Part shown: piece by piece, positions 11,741-23,209 of the stretch
Layout of the letters: every line of letters begins with the position of its first letter
Numbering within the stretch: position 1 is the stretch's first letter
NCBI GenBank assembly: GCA_013115125.1
Contig: JABANN010000081.1
Span: 1-64,000, forward strand
Reading direction: 5' to 3'
DNA length: 64,000 nt
Source: Perkinsus olseni
Taxonomy: Eukaryota; Perkinsozoa; Perkinsida
The notes under the pieces: generated by a model
The model's database searches: none
Told to the model about the DNA's origin: nothing
What the model saw: only the letters and a program-made list of their open reading frames with translations
Position numbers and translations under genes: made by a program

Positions 11741-12954
11741 GCTGCCCGACTCTCTATCGCGGCAACCGCAGTGGAAATCGTTGTTTCAGTTTCAAGTAAG
11801 AGCGTAGTGAATGATCAATGTTGGGTCAGGTTCACCTACTATCTGGAATCTGAGCGAATGTTCCTTGACAGCAAGCACAGCGAGCAGCCGGACTATAGCC
11901 GCCTGATGACGCGGTATACACCTATGAAGTCACGAGAGAACGATGATGAAGGTTCGGGCGGGCTAGTGGTCACGCTCGCAGCCTGGTATCCTCATACCCC
12001 TCAGTCCTCGACTCACGCCGGGAAGCGGCGGTTGCCTCTGCCATTCAAAGCGGCCATCATGGAAGTGAGCGATCGACGAGGAATCTTGCGTGAATGGAAT
12101 TCCTTGTTCCTCAGATATTCGCCGGACGTCAGTGTCTTCGACCACTTCCAGCCATATAGGGCTTCCTATTGGTAAGCGGTGATGGCTGTTCATCGTCTTC
12201 ACAGCCTGCTGATCAGGGCTCCCTGATGTCCCTCGCATACAGCTCAATTCGCTGCCAACTCCCACTCAAGACTCTCAACGGGTGAGTTACTCATCCGGCA
12301 GGCTTCAAGGGCACTTCCACGGTCGTCAGGCAGCAGCCCCTGCCCCTGCAGTCCTTAGCGGACCTCCCTTGTCCGCCAGACCGTTGCCTCGATGGAGCGA
12401 TGTGGCTCAGTGGCCGACTCCCAGGTGTGTGATCCTATTCATTCCTCTACGTGTTCCTTCCAACTGCCGGTCTAAGTCGTCTCGGGCTGTCATCCAATCA
12501 GCGGCGGGAGACATAATACCGTCGAACAACTTCAACTATCCCGAGCTCCTCGGAACGTGCGCTCGCCCTAGGTTTGCAGAGTGAACGCGAACGAGTATTT
12601 CGTCTTAGTTTCTTTCCTACCCAACTAGTGGCGCCTCCCGCCACCGCAAGATTCCGCTACTCGGCGTCTGACGTCCCCCCTCCGCAGCACTGGCGAGCAG
12701 CTGCTCAGCCGAGGCCGCGGCAAGCCAGTCTCGGGGGATGGTTCATGGGACAGTGATGATTGACTCGAATCCTCAATACACTTGGACGATGCAGCTTTAC
12801 TATGTGATGTCGTGAAGGATTGTATGCATGCTCAGCCGTTGGGTGTGTGTTGCGTGCTCGAGTACCGGGAGGAGCATGAGTGAAGTTTCACCTGTTCTGT
12901 TTGTTAAATTATTTTACACGATAGATTTTTTGCGAAAACCCCGATAAGTTTGGA
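11741..12954. other. No gene recognised; possible flank of the retroelement fossil
   Basis: Contains open stretches of 134 codons (11771-12175, +) and 100 codons (12282-12584, +) without recognisable domains or splice structure, and GC-rich composition typical of chance ORFs. Confidence 0.3.
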
Positions 12955-13400
12955 AGCCCTGCGTGAGTTACGTAGCTCATGGCGAGACCTAGCGTGTGTG
13001 AAAGCATGGCCATACAAGGAAGATAACACTGCTCAGTTGTCAGCTACTCAGCCACGGTGTTCTCGAACACATATTCCGATGAGAGTTCGTTGCATTCTTT
13101 TCGACGTCAGATGATGGTGTGGTCTTTCTCGGTGGCCCGGAGGTATGGGTACGTCTCCTCTGTAGGCGCTGCAAAGTTTGAGACCATCACGTTCCATTAG
13201 GGGGACAGATCATGTGTGACAAAGATTCAACATTGATGAGATTTATAACATCAGTCGTTGTAGGCTTTCACACCCTCCTCTTGACCAACGACGAATACGA
13301 ATACATCGCTCCTACCATAAAGCCTTTATGGTAAAGGGTATCTCAAAATCTCTTCGAGTATTCAAAACCCCTTCGTTATCGCGGACTGGTGCCTCGAGTA
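12955..13400 (+). repeat. Dispersed repeat, copy A
   Basis: Matches 17465-18540 in the same orientation, discontinuously. Shared blocks include AGCTCATGGC-AGACC, TGGCCATAC, TGATGAGA followed by TGTAGGCTTTCA, and GACTAGTGCCT or GACTGGTGCCT near the right end. Copy B has extra DNA. One difference is exactly a 14-nt foldback insertion in B (17531-17551). It also carries a near-perfect 7-1-7-6 unit of its own at 13316-13336. Too diverged, and lacking terminal features, to be called an LTR pair. Confidence 0.55.
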
Positions 13401-13816
13401 GCCTCAGAGCTGACCGATTCTGTTGCCGTTACAGCTTGTGGCGAGCTCTAGTGCAGCGCAGGGATGGGTCCCTTTCGGAATACAAACGCAACAAGTCGGG
13501 ACTATTACTATGCTTGTCAAGCGTTGCTTGAAAACGTGAAGAGATTGGGCTAAAACTCATATGAATAAAAACCGAGTGAAACGGATGAGGGTTGTCGAGC
13601 TGACGAGGTGAGGCTGATTGAAGGCTTTTATTCACTCGTCGTTATGAACGTCATTCATGATGGGAAGAGAAGGCTTCTTGAGGATACCACATGCACCTGC
13701 GTGTGGGCACAAAGTTATAGTGCTGTTGAGTTGACGAGTACCATCAGGATTGCCGGTAGTATTAGTAGAGACGTGGACGTAGCCATCCAGACCCCACTTC
13801 GGCCCCCAGGAGTTCT

Positions 13817-13837
13817 TCACGAATCGTGACTCACGAT
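13817..13837 (-). repeat. 7-1-7-6 foldback insertion in C1A protease
   Basis: On the minus strand the word ATCGTGA is followed by G, by its reverse complement TCACGAT, and by TCGTGA (the word without its first base). Fourteen nucleotides are added inside the conserved YWIVKNSWG coding motif, shifting the frame. Confidence 0.95.
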
Positions 13838-14637
13838 CCAGTATCTGCTGATGGAGTGGTATTCAAGGCACGGCAAAGACGGAATCTACTCCTCTTCATC
13901 TTCCCGTCCGTAGCCAACCACGAGAACTGCATGATTCAATTCTTTTCTGCAGCCATCTGAAGGCGCGAGACAAGGCTCATCTGATTCCATTCTCAAAGTC
14001 AATCTCACCCGCAGGCACGATGCCAGATTTATAGTTGTGGAATATACCCCTATCCGCCTCGAGGGCAACGCTGACGGGGCCGAAGGTCAGCGCCTCCTTC
14101 AGAGCCTCAACGTCGTTCACGGTCACGGATTTGTAACCCTTGAGCTGATGTGGCTGAGGGCAAGCGCAATCCGGCACTCCGGGTCTTCAAGAGAAGTGCT
14201 TCCGGGATCGTCTTTTACATGCAAAAAACAACCCTGGGAGCGCTTCATTGGGAGAGCAGGGGTCGATTGAACACCTCCATTGTATTCGGGAGGGAAGCTC
14301 CCTCACCTTCAGCACGTCTGTTAGCATTCCCGGGGCGCATCTCTTTCTTGATCAGGCGGGAGGAAAGGGATATACTGGGGCAGGAGTGAGGCCAGTGGCG
14401 GCCACGTTGCCGTAGGCGTGCTCAGCAGACCCACCGAGGCACCCTCTGAAGGACGTATAATCAGTGACTTCAGTCAGGCGGAAAGACGCGAGTCAAGAAG
14501 AAGGCTCTGGGCTTCATACTAAGGAAACCGCAGCAGCTGGCCGGCGTTCTTTGTGCTTAGAGACGTGGCAATCGTATTATGTACAGCAGGGTGTATAAGG
14601 AAAGCTTCAATCGACTTCAGTCGAGCGTCTCCCCTTA

Positions 14638-14901
<264 letters not shown>

Positions 14902-14949
14902 TTATCCGGAGCTTATTCGCAGCTGCACACGCCTCGAATTTCCGTACCC

Positions 14950-14970
14950 ACTGATGATCAGTGACTGATC
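14950..14970 (-). repeat. 7-1-7-6 foldback insertion in C1A propeptide region
   Basis: The word GATCAGT, centre C, reverse complement ACTGATC, return ATCAGT. Skipping the 14 added bases turns the reading from NDQSLIISGYG into NDQWVRKFEACAAANKLR. Confidence 0.93.
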
Positions 14971-15186
14971 ATTCAAGAGACTTGCCAAAGGGTCGAAGTT
15001 CTCAGGAAGGGCAAGTATAAGCTCGGGCCCAAGGATTCCTTGTCATGTTGATAGTCCAGGCTAGCAGTTCCCTGTAAAGGAATTGCTACTCTGGAATCCG
15101 TCTTATATAGAGACATAGGCGAGAATAGCTGAGAATATATCAATGTATTCAAGAATAGCTGGAAATATATCTATATGTATATATCA

Positions 15187-15782
15187 TCATATATCATATA
15201 TCTGGGAATGCATCAGAAGGGTTACATTTTGCCCGAATTGTACAGTTAGTTCCGTGAAATCTACCCGAGCTTCCTTGAGGTGAAGCTCTGAATGTGCGGC
15301 GAAAGCTGTGATATTCGGAAAGCTCCACCTTAAAAGATAGTTATACGCGATGGACTCCACGTTTTCGATGCACTCGGTGCAGCCAAATGAGCATCGAACT
15401 GTCGCAACGGCTGTTTGATCTAGTTCGGCTGCCAGCTGGGAAAGCTGACCGCTTCCTACACGGTCATTGAAACGCTGAACATCGGTCGAAATGCCAACTA
15501 CTCTCCATTGTATATCTCTTGATGCATTGCGGAGTTGCCCGGCAGATACCTTGTTTCTCTCTCTAAGCCTTTGTTAAAAGTTTTTAATAAAATCGTCTGG
15601 CCCCTAAGATCAGAGTATGTCATACTCAGTATGATCTCGATATGAAGGTCAGACGTCTCTGCGAATTTGTTGCTCGCAGGACTCCCTCCACCGGCTGGAG
15701 GGTGGGGTCCGCCCTGCGGCTCTTCATTGTTAGATGACGCGTCGCCAGGTGCATCATCGTCCTCCGAGTCATAATGACTCAT
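15187..15782 (-). CDS. Unidentified gene with acidic N-terminus and Cys-containing C-terminal region
   Basis: ATG at 15782 opens MSHYDSEDDDAPGDASSNNE, a Gly/Pro-rich acidic start of 94 codons that stops at 15498. A second open frame on the same strand lacks an ATG. It runs from about 15570 to TGA 15187 and contains IQWRVVGISTDVQRFNDR, QLAAELDQTAVATVRC and CTECIENVESIAYNYLLRW, all with good coding character. The two are probably exons of one gene or a frame-broken copy, but no intron with matching phase could be fixed between them. No known domain. It lies just upstream of the C1A protease on the same strand. Confidence 0.4.
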
Positions 15783-16786
15783 AGTCTATGAGCGTCTCGC
15801 CGAGACGGTCTCGGGGATTCGGATTCGTGCGTCACCCAGATCATCATGTATACACACGTATTTCAAGCATGTCAAACAGAGAGGAATTTGGGCCCTACCG
15901 TCTACGCGCATCACCTGAGAGTATCCTCTACTGCGTATACTGTTTGTAGCGACCAAAACCGTTCGAACGAGCGTAAGACGAGAGCTACAACAGCAACCGC
16001 GAACAAGAATCCTAGCGCCTGCAGCACTGAACCCGAACCGTGAAATCAGTGGTGCATACACAGCAGAACTGTAAATTTGCATGTGTGTATCATGTAGAAG
16101 TCCCAGGAGTAATTCTCACCAGTTTGCACTAATCGAGTTTTGCCTCGACCTCGCAGGCGTAGAACCAAACAATATCTAATATGTTATAACGGCGCGATGC
16201 TTATAGGCCCAAAGCTCGTGCCCACAATCTTGAAGAAACGCAGACGAAGGGGCATCGTCCGTAATCCTGCACTCAGTGTTACCTGAAACCGCCGGTTTCA
16301 AACCGGGATGCACATTTACAAAATCCCAGTTTGGTCACTGAGAAATTGGCTGCATGGCCTCTACCATTTAATGGTGGACCTTTCATCTCAACATATCAAA
16401 ACTTTGCTGTAGGTTACAGTGGCAGCCCATTAATGCAAGACCTTCACTGATATGTGACAGTTCGACTCGGGCTTACTAAGCGTGCTAATCATCACGGACC
16501 AACAGGAACAGTCACAGTTAGTAGGGAAAGGATTGGGGCCAATCTCAAGTATTTCGAAGTGTTTCAAACTGAGGCCTCGAGATCTTGCTCTCTTGGAAAC
16601 GCAGAATCTGTTGTCCCAAAAGCACTGTTTCGATTAAGCCGGTGCTCGCTTCAAGCGAGCAAGCGAGCCGCTTGGGCACTAGTCGGCCTCGGCGCTGGGT
16701 CATAGGCCCATCAGCTATCACCATCTACCAATTTAGGCGAATATTGAATTTCGAACGCAACAGCTAAACAAACGGCAATGCAGCAT
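15783..16786. other. No gene recognised; contains foldback insertions
   Basis: A 98-codon minus-strand ORF ends directly before the 15782 start but has no features. Perfect 7-1-7-6 unit at 16285-16305 (word GAAACCG, centre C). At about 16653-16669 an 8-1-8 palindrome GCTCGCTT-C-AAGCGAGC is followed by a second direct AAGCGAG, a variant of the same theme. Confidence 0.5.
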
Positions 16787-17359
16787 TTATGGAGTCCGAC
16801 ATACCCTCAAACAACTGGGTACTGCGCCAGAAGTTCTACTCACGACGATACTTCTTCTCCCCGGGAGAATCTCCCGCCCTTCAATCATCATCATCGCCTC
16901 TAAGTGCTCATGTTTCAGACGGTTGCGAGGCCCATCTTTGATGCGGTTCATAGCACTGAAACCACGCTCAGCCGTGGCCCCAGGGTCTCTCGCACCTGGC
17001 CACCTCCACGATTGCATAGCTACCCGTTTGGTCTGGTCTGCTACAGACCAAATGAAATGATGGAAACTTTCTGCAGCTCCAGTGTGCAGCACACTGGAAA
17101 TGCAGGAAGTTTCCGCGGTTTCGGGAGCACTTTTCAGACACCCTGGCGCAGCTCTCACGAAGTTGTACACGTCGTGCTGGTGCGCTGCACTCTCTGTCAA
17201 TCTGTACTGGCTGTAGAGTTCCTTTTTCGAGCATCCACATCGTGGCCAAATGCTCTTCTGAAGGTTTCCGGGAGCCAACGGACTCCGTTGAACGGAGTGA
17301 CTTCCCAACTCGCTTGGCCCCCTTCCCGAGGAACCTCCATTCATCCATCGCTGTTTCAT
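16787..17359 (-). mobile_element. hAT-type transposase C-terminal remnant
   Basis: A 190-codon minus-strand frame contains AERGFSAMNRIKDGPRNRLK followed by HLEAMMMIEG. This matches the hAT-family dimerisation motif (ERGFS.MNRIK...RNRL...L..LM.I), known from transposases and ZMYM/KRBA-like domesticated derivatives. Only this C-terminal part is recognisable; no RNase-H-like catalytic core, BED finger or terminal inverted repeats were found. The frame is open, but its N-terminal half is low quality and contains imperfect inverted repeats (about 17058-17114) and a perfect 7-1-7-6 unit (17277-17297). A plain DNA transposon fossil is most likely. Confidence 0.6.
17277..17297 (-). repeat. 7-1-7-6 foldback insertion
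   Basis: On the minus strand: word CTCCGTT, centre C, reverse complement AACGGAG, return TCCGTT. Confidence 0.93.
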
Positions 17360-17464
17360 ACATTGTAGGTTTCGTCCAAGTCTTGGACGAAAATCTTGGA
17401 CTCCAAGATCGTTTCAGTCTTGCGCGGTTTCATGACGAAACAAACAAAATCAACCATTCATAGC

Positions 17465-18540
17465 AACTTTTGCATAGCTCATGGCAAGACCCAGCGTGTG
17501 TGGAGACATGGCCATACCCAGCAGATAACGCTGCTCACTGAGCAGTGCTCAGTTGTGAGCCACTCGTTCACGGAGTCCGCAACCACGAATTCCAATTGGA
17601 CTTGATAGCATCCTATTCGACATCAGACCATGGTGTCGTCGTTCTCGGTGCCTGGAGGTATGAGTACGTCTTGCCAAGACGGTCTTGGTGCGGCACCTTG
17701 GTGCTGGGAAGTACAAGGCCGAGACAGCTACGCGCTTGTGCGTTGTATGGTGTCGTATTTGTATGTGTGGAAGCTAGCGCTTTGGATATTCGGTTTCTTG
17801 ATCTGCATCGTTGCTAAAGGTAGTAGCAGTACCGTTCTAGATTTGCGGTCATGCGAGTAGTATAGTGGTTATTCTCAGTTGGTCGCTAAGTGTTTCGCGA
17901 TTTAACCCACCCACTGCCTCCCGGAGCTGAGTGATCGGTGTGTCTAGCTGTCTCACACTGTGTCCCTGAACAGAGGGCTACTGGTTTGGTGACTGGTTCC
18001 AGAGCGCACCTGCCAGATGGAGAGTAACGCCTCCGTTAACCATCAGCATCTACCTCCGTCTAGCCCTTGCGCCGTACAAGGTTGCTGGTAGCACGTCGTG
18101 CTTGGCAGACTGCCGACGGCAGTTACCCAGGTAGCATTTCTGCCTTCTCCGCCCATGAGCTCTGTGGTTTTGAGTTTACACGAGTGCGTACCAGAGCGGG
18201 ATTGTAGTGTTACACAATAACTATTACCAATACTGTGCTACACAATTCGTGTTACAATGATTCACTATTGATGAGACGTATAGCATCGATCATATGCGTA
18301 CAGTGTACGTCGTACACTGTAGGCTTTCAAACCGTTCTCTTCACCAACTACAAGACGATTATATCGCATAGGGTATATAAAGGGTCTACATATCGAATAT
18401 ACCTACTATGAATGGTGGTTCTGAAGCACTGCTTCAGAACCTCATCAAATATTGTGCAAGAATCTGGTCCCGGAATTCTCACCCGGCAAGAGGTGCAGTA
18501 ACACCTTTTATTATCGAAGACTAGTGCCTGCGGGAGTAAA
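17465..18540 (+). repeat. Dispersed repeat, copy B
   Basis: Direct-orientation partner of 12955-13400, longer by several hundred bases of extra DNA between about 17660 and 18240. It contains the 14-nt foldback insertion at 17531-17551, a 10-3-10 palindrome at about 18300-18322 and a 12-1-12 palindrome at about 18419-18443, none of which occurs in copy A. Confidence 0.55.
17531..17551 (+). repeat. 7-1-7-6 foldback insertion seen against a paralogous copy
   Basis: Word CTGCTCA, centre C, TGAGCAG, return TGCTCA. Copy A of the same repeat (about 13022-13045) reads straight from CTGCTCA into GTTGT, so exactly 14 nt are extra here. Confidence 0.95.
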
Positions 18541-18592
18541 CGAGAGGCTTATCTACCGGCCAATCTCTATGCCATAGAGGGTCATCTCTATG

Positions 18593-18625
18593 CCTGAAGC
18601 CCCATAGAGTCTATGGGGCTTCAGG
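18593..18625. repeat. Long palindrome, 15-bp arms, 3-nt centre
   Basis: Perfect inverted repeat 18593-18607 and 18611-18625 around AGT. A 7-1-7 palindrome (CTCTATG-C-CATAGAG) lies just upstream at 18565-18579. Confidence 0.92.
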
Positions 18626-18839
18626 CTGGGCGGATCTTCACGGGTGAACCATAGCACCCTCGTCGCGACCGAGCATGCCTTCTACCCACCGTTGGTCCCT
18701 CCACTAGCGACAAGTGAGTTAGCTCCCAACACAACAAGCGATACTCAACAGGAGCCGTATTAGTCCAAGTGACCTGACGGGGTAGCACTTGGGGCCGGGA
18801 AACTGATCCTCTGGTACTCGATCCATCCTGGATGCTCGG

Positions 18840-19391
18840 TCAAGACGCCGCAGAGTGATCGAACTTATTCACCAGCCAGACTCCCTCCGAAAGAGGCCAC
18901 CCAGTGACCTTCAGCTTAGCATTAGAAAAAGTCCCACCATCATCGAGAATGCCTTCATTGAGAGCAATCAAGATCACGCCGTCAGTAGTATAAATGATGT
19001 AGCCGAACTCTCCACTACGATGGACTTCGGTCGAGAAAACTATAAGTTCATGAGGCTTTTCAGCAGGCCCTCTGCTGTGATACCGTCGGATGCCAGCTAG
19101 CAGTGCGGCGGTGAGCATTCCGGTAGGCTTTGTCGCAGCTGGACGACCCACGAGCGGGCTGCGGGCTGCTGTAGCCACCCTACGGACAGAGAGACGATTC
19201 ATGGCGGCCTTTAGAGTCCTCCTCACTTTGCGACCTCCCGGGTTAGCCCATCGGACGAGCGAGCCGACGGTTGGGCTCTGAGCCCGCAGGATTCCCTCGT
19301 TGATTCGCGTCTTGCTTTCCGCATCTTCTCGAGCCGTTCTTCGAGAGAGACACCCCACTCTGTAATAGGCGTCCGACGCTTCATGAGGCAA
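18840..19391 (-). CDS. Hypothetical protein, 183 codons
   Basis: Open from ATG 19391 to a stop at 18840. The C-terminal third (ELIVFSTEVHRSGEFGYIIY, then TTDGVILIALNEGILDDGG and KLKVTGWPLSEGVWLVNKFD) has the look of a real beta-rich domain. The N-terminal two thirds are Arg/Ala-rich and may be chance coding or a differently framed exon. No signal peptide and no recognised family. Confidence 0.35.
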   Translation of the reverse strand: MPHEASDAYYRVGCLSRRTAREDAESKTRINEGILRAQSPTVGSLVRWANPGGRKVRRTLKAAMNRLSVRRVATAARSPLVGRPAATKPTGMLTAALLAGIRRYHSRGPAEKPHELIVFSTEVHRSGEFGYIIYTTDGVILIALNEGILDDGGTFSNAKLKVTGWPLSEGVWLVNKFDHSAAS

Positions 19392-20093
19392 GGGGGCTAT
19401 ACAGAGGAGCAGCGTTAGCGGTCATTGACCTTGGAATATTTACAACGTTAACGATTCTATCTTCTACCAGAGGGGTAGAAGCCCCTGGGGGATCTGCACC
19501 AGATCTTCTAATAGAAAACTTCTATGATGCGGTGACGATAGTTGATGATAGATTCCGCGTGAGGGAGAGCAAGCCGAGAGGTCCCTTCATGCGGCACAAT
19601 AGCTGATATTGATAGAGGGAGTAAAGGATTGTAACTTTTCTCTACTGAGACAACGTCTAATTATAGCTCAAGATAAAAGTCTAAGGGACATAGGGGCGAT
19701 AATCGACGAACCTCAGCGTGTCACGTTCAGTGCTCTGAAGCCCAATCAGTCAGGCTCATGATGCTCCACTACGTTGTCAATACACATGTCGCCAACCAGC
19801 TGACGGCTCCAAGCGATACAACTGCATAACACAACAACCGCTGACTATGACAAATGGTGGTAGTGAGAACAAAAAAGAGCCCAAGCTGAACAATCGACTC
19901 AAGTCGGGTCGGATGATGATATTGAAGGCTTCTCCTGCAAGACCACCAACCGATAAGCTCGGTCCTGAGGAAGTGCTACTCATTATGCGCCGATCGTCTT
20001 GCGTATGCATGCATAGCTGATTCCCATCGGGTAAGAAGGCTTAGAAGGTAGATAAGCTTTGTACTCCCTCTCGGCTTGCGTCGACTATGAACA
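19392..20093. other. No gene recognised
   Basis: Short ORFs only. An interrupted inverted repeat (CTTCTACC and GGTAGAAG) lies near 19463-19483. This is the 3' side of the EF-hand gene. Confidence 0.4.
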
Positions 20094-21470
20094 TCAACGA
20101 GGAAGCAACAGAAAGGCACACGAGTTGCAGGGCAGTCTATTGGGTGCTGCGAAACTCACAACTTTGCACGTGACAAGACTCTGCAGTAAAGACTTGAACT
20201 CCCCGAATTCGATTTGACCATCGCCGTTGTCGTCGACCTGAACATGTATCCTAGATACAACCTTGTACTCCCGCCTCGTGGCATGGTGGTCGAGCGCATA
20301 TTTTCCATCCCAGAATCGATGTTGATTAGAGCTTCACTCACATGACGGGCATTGCGTCTGATGAAGCCTCGGTAATGATCCCTCCCGTAATCAGGTATCT
20401 TCATTTCTTGCGCAATTTGGCGAATCTCACCTGACGCCAAAATCAGCGATAAATAAAGAGGAGCTCACCGGTGATCACTTACTGGCCTCTAGGAACCCTG
20501 ACTTGTCCGAGTCGTAAAGATGGAAGATTCTTAGCATGGAGGACTCGTCGAGGTTCAGTAAGCTGAACTGCTTGGCTGTCTCGTCGGCAACCTGTTGATA
20601 ATGGCAAAGAAGCATAAAATATCAATCCCTACTTTCGCAGCGTAAGCCGCGTTTCTAACTGCGTTCATCGATTTACGCGAAACCTTCTCTCGATCAATCG
20701 GCATGTACTTTGACCAGTGGTTAGCGAGTGCCTCGTATCTGCGGTCGACTTTGAACGACAGCCGTTTGTGAAATTGGGGAAGGAGAGATATTTTCGCATA
20801 GAGCAAGTCCCAAGGCGTGCCGCGGCTAAGATCGGCGAGGAGAGAGACGTTAGTTTACAGCTTCTCGAAGTTTTCCGGTGAGACGAACTCTTCACCATCC
20901 GCGGTCCGGCAGCTGTAAGTGTCGAAGGCCTACAAGGGACCGTCATAATCGATCAACCACAACACGGCCGTAGTCGAAGGGAAAAGACAAGAATCTTGCG
21001 CACTGTCTACATAACACAGTCTGTGCTCATCCTAGCTTCGCATCCTAACTCTTTTCTATCTCGTTCACTATGAGCCCAGGCTACCTATGTTCTACAACTA
21101 CACCTACTGCATCGAGGTAGTGCACTTGCCACAAGATGCCCGGTCCCACCCGCTGACAGAATTTTCGAAACCACTCTGGTCCATCTTCTGCTTCTGCGAA
21201 CTCCGGAACTCGCCGATCGAGTCCCATCTTTCGCAATGCAATGGTCAGCTCGCCTCTCCCGAGTTGCCTACGATAGTATCTTATGTTGACGCGTGCTCGA
21301 AGCAAGACCCACCCTTTGGCAGGCAGATCGACCTCAACATACAGTCGTTTGCAGTACGCAATCTCGTCCTTAGCAAGCCGGGTTCCGTTCGACTGAGATA
21401 ATGACGTAATGAGACCATCGAAGCGTGTATAACAACCGATGAGGGATAGAATGAAACGAAGGGAAAAGGG
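20094..21470 (-). CDS. EF-hand calcium-binding protein (6 exons)
   Basis: Reading on the minus strand, exon 1 (about 21470 to 21108) carries FDGLITSLSQSNGTRLAKDE and GWVLLRARVNIRYYRRQLGR. Exon 2 (20929-20859), exon 3 (20825-20633), exon 4 (20591-20483), exon 5 (20430-20342) and exon 6 (20237 to TGA 20094) join in phase through introns of 33, 41, 52 and 104 nt, all GT-AG. EF-hand A spans the exon 4/5 junction: DSDKSGFLEASE, with ligands at D1, D3, S5, F7 backbone, S11 and E12. EF-hand B is DDNGDGQIEFGE, canonical, starting at the exon 6 boundary. An upstream DGEEFVSPENFEKL may be a relic hand. Both clear hands look competent for calcium. The start codon was not found; a hydrophobic run before FDGL could be a signal sequence. 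Role unknown beyond calcium sensing. Confidence 0.75.
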
Positions 21471-22201
21471 AAAGAGGAGAAATGGAGAAATTGCTTTGGG
21501 AGTAGTCGCTAGGCTCTACCGCAACATGAAGACAGTAGACGTTTGTGTGCAACCAAGAAGGTAGGCAGCGGTCCCCGTCGAGTCGACGGCGTCGACCTAC
21601 TAGAGAGATAGGAGAAGGGCCCTCGTTTTTCTTTCGCCACTCTGCAGCAATTCTGTGGAACGTCTCACGCCTGACGACAACGAGTAAAGCTATGCAGCAC
21701 TTGATCTCATTACAGCCTAGCATTTTCTTCACTGGGCCTTGAGGCCTGGCCAAACATGAGTCAACAGAAGACGGACTGAGAGCTTGTCGGTACCGCGGAA
21801 AAATTGAATGACGCAAGTCCCTCACTGGGAAGTGGAAACACTCGAAGAGATGAAGTAGCGCTGATCGGGTTCAAAGCGATGTGCTCGAGACTATATCCAG
21901 CGAAGCTATTTCCGCTTGAGTAGTAGGGGTATATAGTAGGGGATTTCCGGGATGGAGTGGTATACCCGACAGAGATGAACTCCATAACTCCTGTCAACCA
22001 TCAATGACCACTGCCGTAGACATGATCAGGATCTCAGGTATGATTCTCACGCAGGGGCAATGAGCACATCGAAGGGGAACAGATTCGAGGAGCCTTGCAG
22101 AGGGCCGGGAGGGGACAGTATGTTAGAGGCCGACTGATTGGGAACACAACACCCGAGTTTTGCCCTCTGGAATCCCCAGATGTCTCATTAACACCAGTCA
22201 T
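21471..22201. other. No firm gene
   Basis: A 78-codon minus-strand ORF (21997-21761) and overlapping ORFs have no recognisable features. The region probably holds the unresolved 5' part of the EF-hand gene. Confidence 0.3.
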
Positions 22202-22972
22202 CTATACCATTGAGATGTACCATGTGAGATTACCATCTATACCTATATGGAGGCTCAGGCTGCCTATACGGAGGATAAGGCTGCCTATACGGAGGATAAT
22301 GCTGCCTATACGGGGGATAAGCCTGCCTATACGGAGGAGGATAAGGCTGCCTATACGGAGGAGGATAAGGCTGCCTATACGGAGGAGGATAAGGCTGCCT
22401 TTACGGAGGATAAGGCTGCCTTTACGGAGGATAAGGCTGCCTATATGGAGGAGGATAAGGCTGCCTGTACGGGGGATAAGGCTGCCTTTACGGAGGATAA
22501 GGCTGCCTATATGGAGGAGGATAAGGCTGCCTATATGGAGGAGGATAAGGCTGCCTATACGGAGGGGGATAAGGCTGCCTATACGGGGGAGGATAAGGCT
22601 GCCTTTACGGAGGATAAGGCTGCCTTTACGGAGGATAAGGCTGCCTTTACGGAGGATAAGGCTGCCTTTACGGAGGATAAGGNNNNNNNNNNNNNNNNNN
22701 NNNNNNNNNNNNNNNNNNNNNNNNNNNNNNNNNNNNNNNNNNNNNNNNNNNNNNNNNNNNNNNNNNNNNNNNNNNNNNNNGGCTGCCTATACGGCGGTGG
22801 AGGATAAAGAAGTCATTAGACTCGCGGATAAAGCGGCATGCTTCGAATAGGGAAACCCTCCCGCCAATTTGATCTCTCAACTCGCTAATAGGATATCCTC
22901 CACCTCCGTATAGGCAGCCTTATCCTCCGTATAGGCAGCCTTAGCCTCCATATAGGCATCTCAATGGTATAG
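22202..22972. repeat. Tandem array flanked by its own inverted copy (assembly gap inside)
   Basis: From about 22243 to 22795 an 18-21 bp unit (GGATAAGGCTGCCTATACGG with GAG variants) repeats some 25 times. It is interrupted by a 98-base run of N at 22683-22780, so the true length is unknown. At about 22887-22956 three units occur in reverse orientation. The outer flanks are also inverted: CTATACCATTGAGATG at 22202-22217 and its reverse complement at 22957-22972. The whole is one large foldback. Long open frames across the array are products of its 3-nt periodic units and are not proposed as genes. Confidence 0.9.
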
Positions 22973-23209
22973 TCCAGCTGATCGTAGCGATATAGGATGA
23001 ACGGACTACATGTCACCAACACAAGAGCCCAGGGACCATACAGTGTACTTCTCTAGCCCGAATCACGGGGATGGTGATTAAAAAAGGAACGACGAGACGA
23101 CAATTTACGGAAGGAGCGGTATAGCAACTCGACGATAGCGATACGAAAAAAGGAATAATATTCTAACCAGACTCAGAAATGCTATGAAAAGAGGAAAATA
23201 GTCAATTGA
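22973..23209. other. 3' flank of oxidoreductase A, nothing recognised
   Basis: Short A-rich spacer. AGTCAATTGACTA just before the stop side is shared with the 3' flank of oxidoreductase B (about 27687). Confidence 0.4.

Noticed and set aside
17362-17410. Palindromes CGTCCAAG-T-CTTGGACG and ATCTTGGA-C-TCCAAGAT as 7-1-7-6 units
   Set aside because: They have the 1-nt centre but no return copy on either strand, so they were left out of the strict count.
22095-22850. Long open frames with periodic LPIRRIR or AAYTEED peptides
   Set aside because: They are translations of the 18-21 bp tandem array, run through the N gap, and have no start context or domain.
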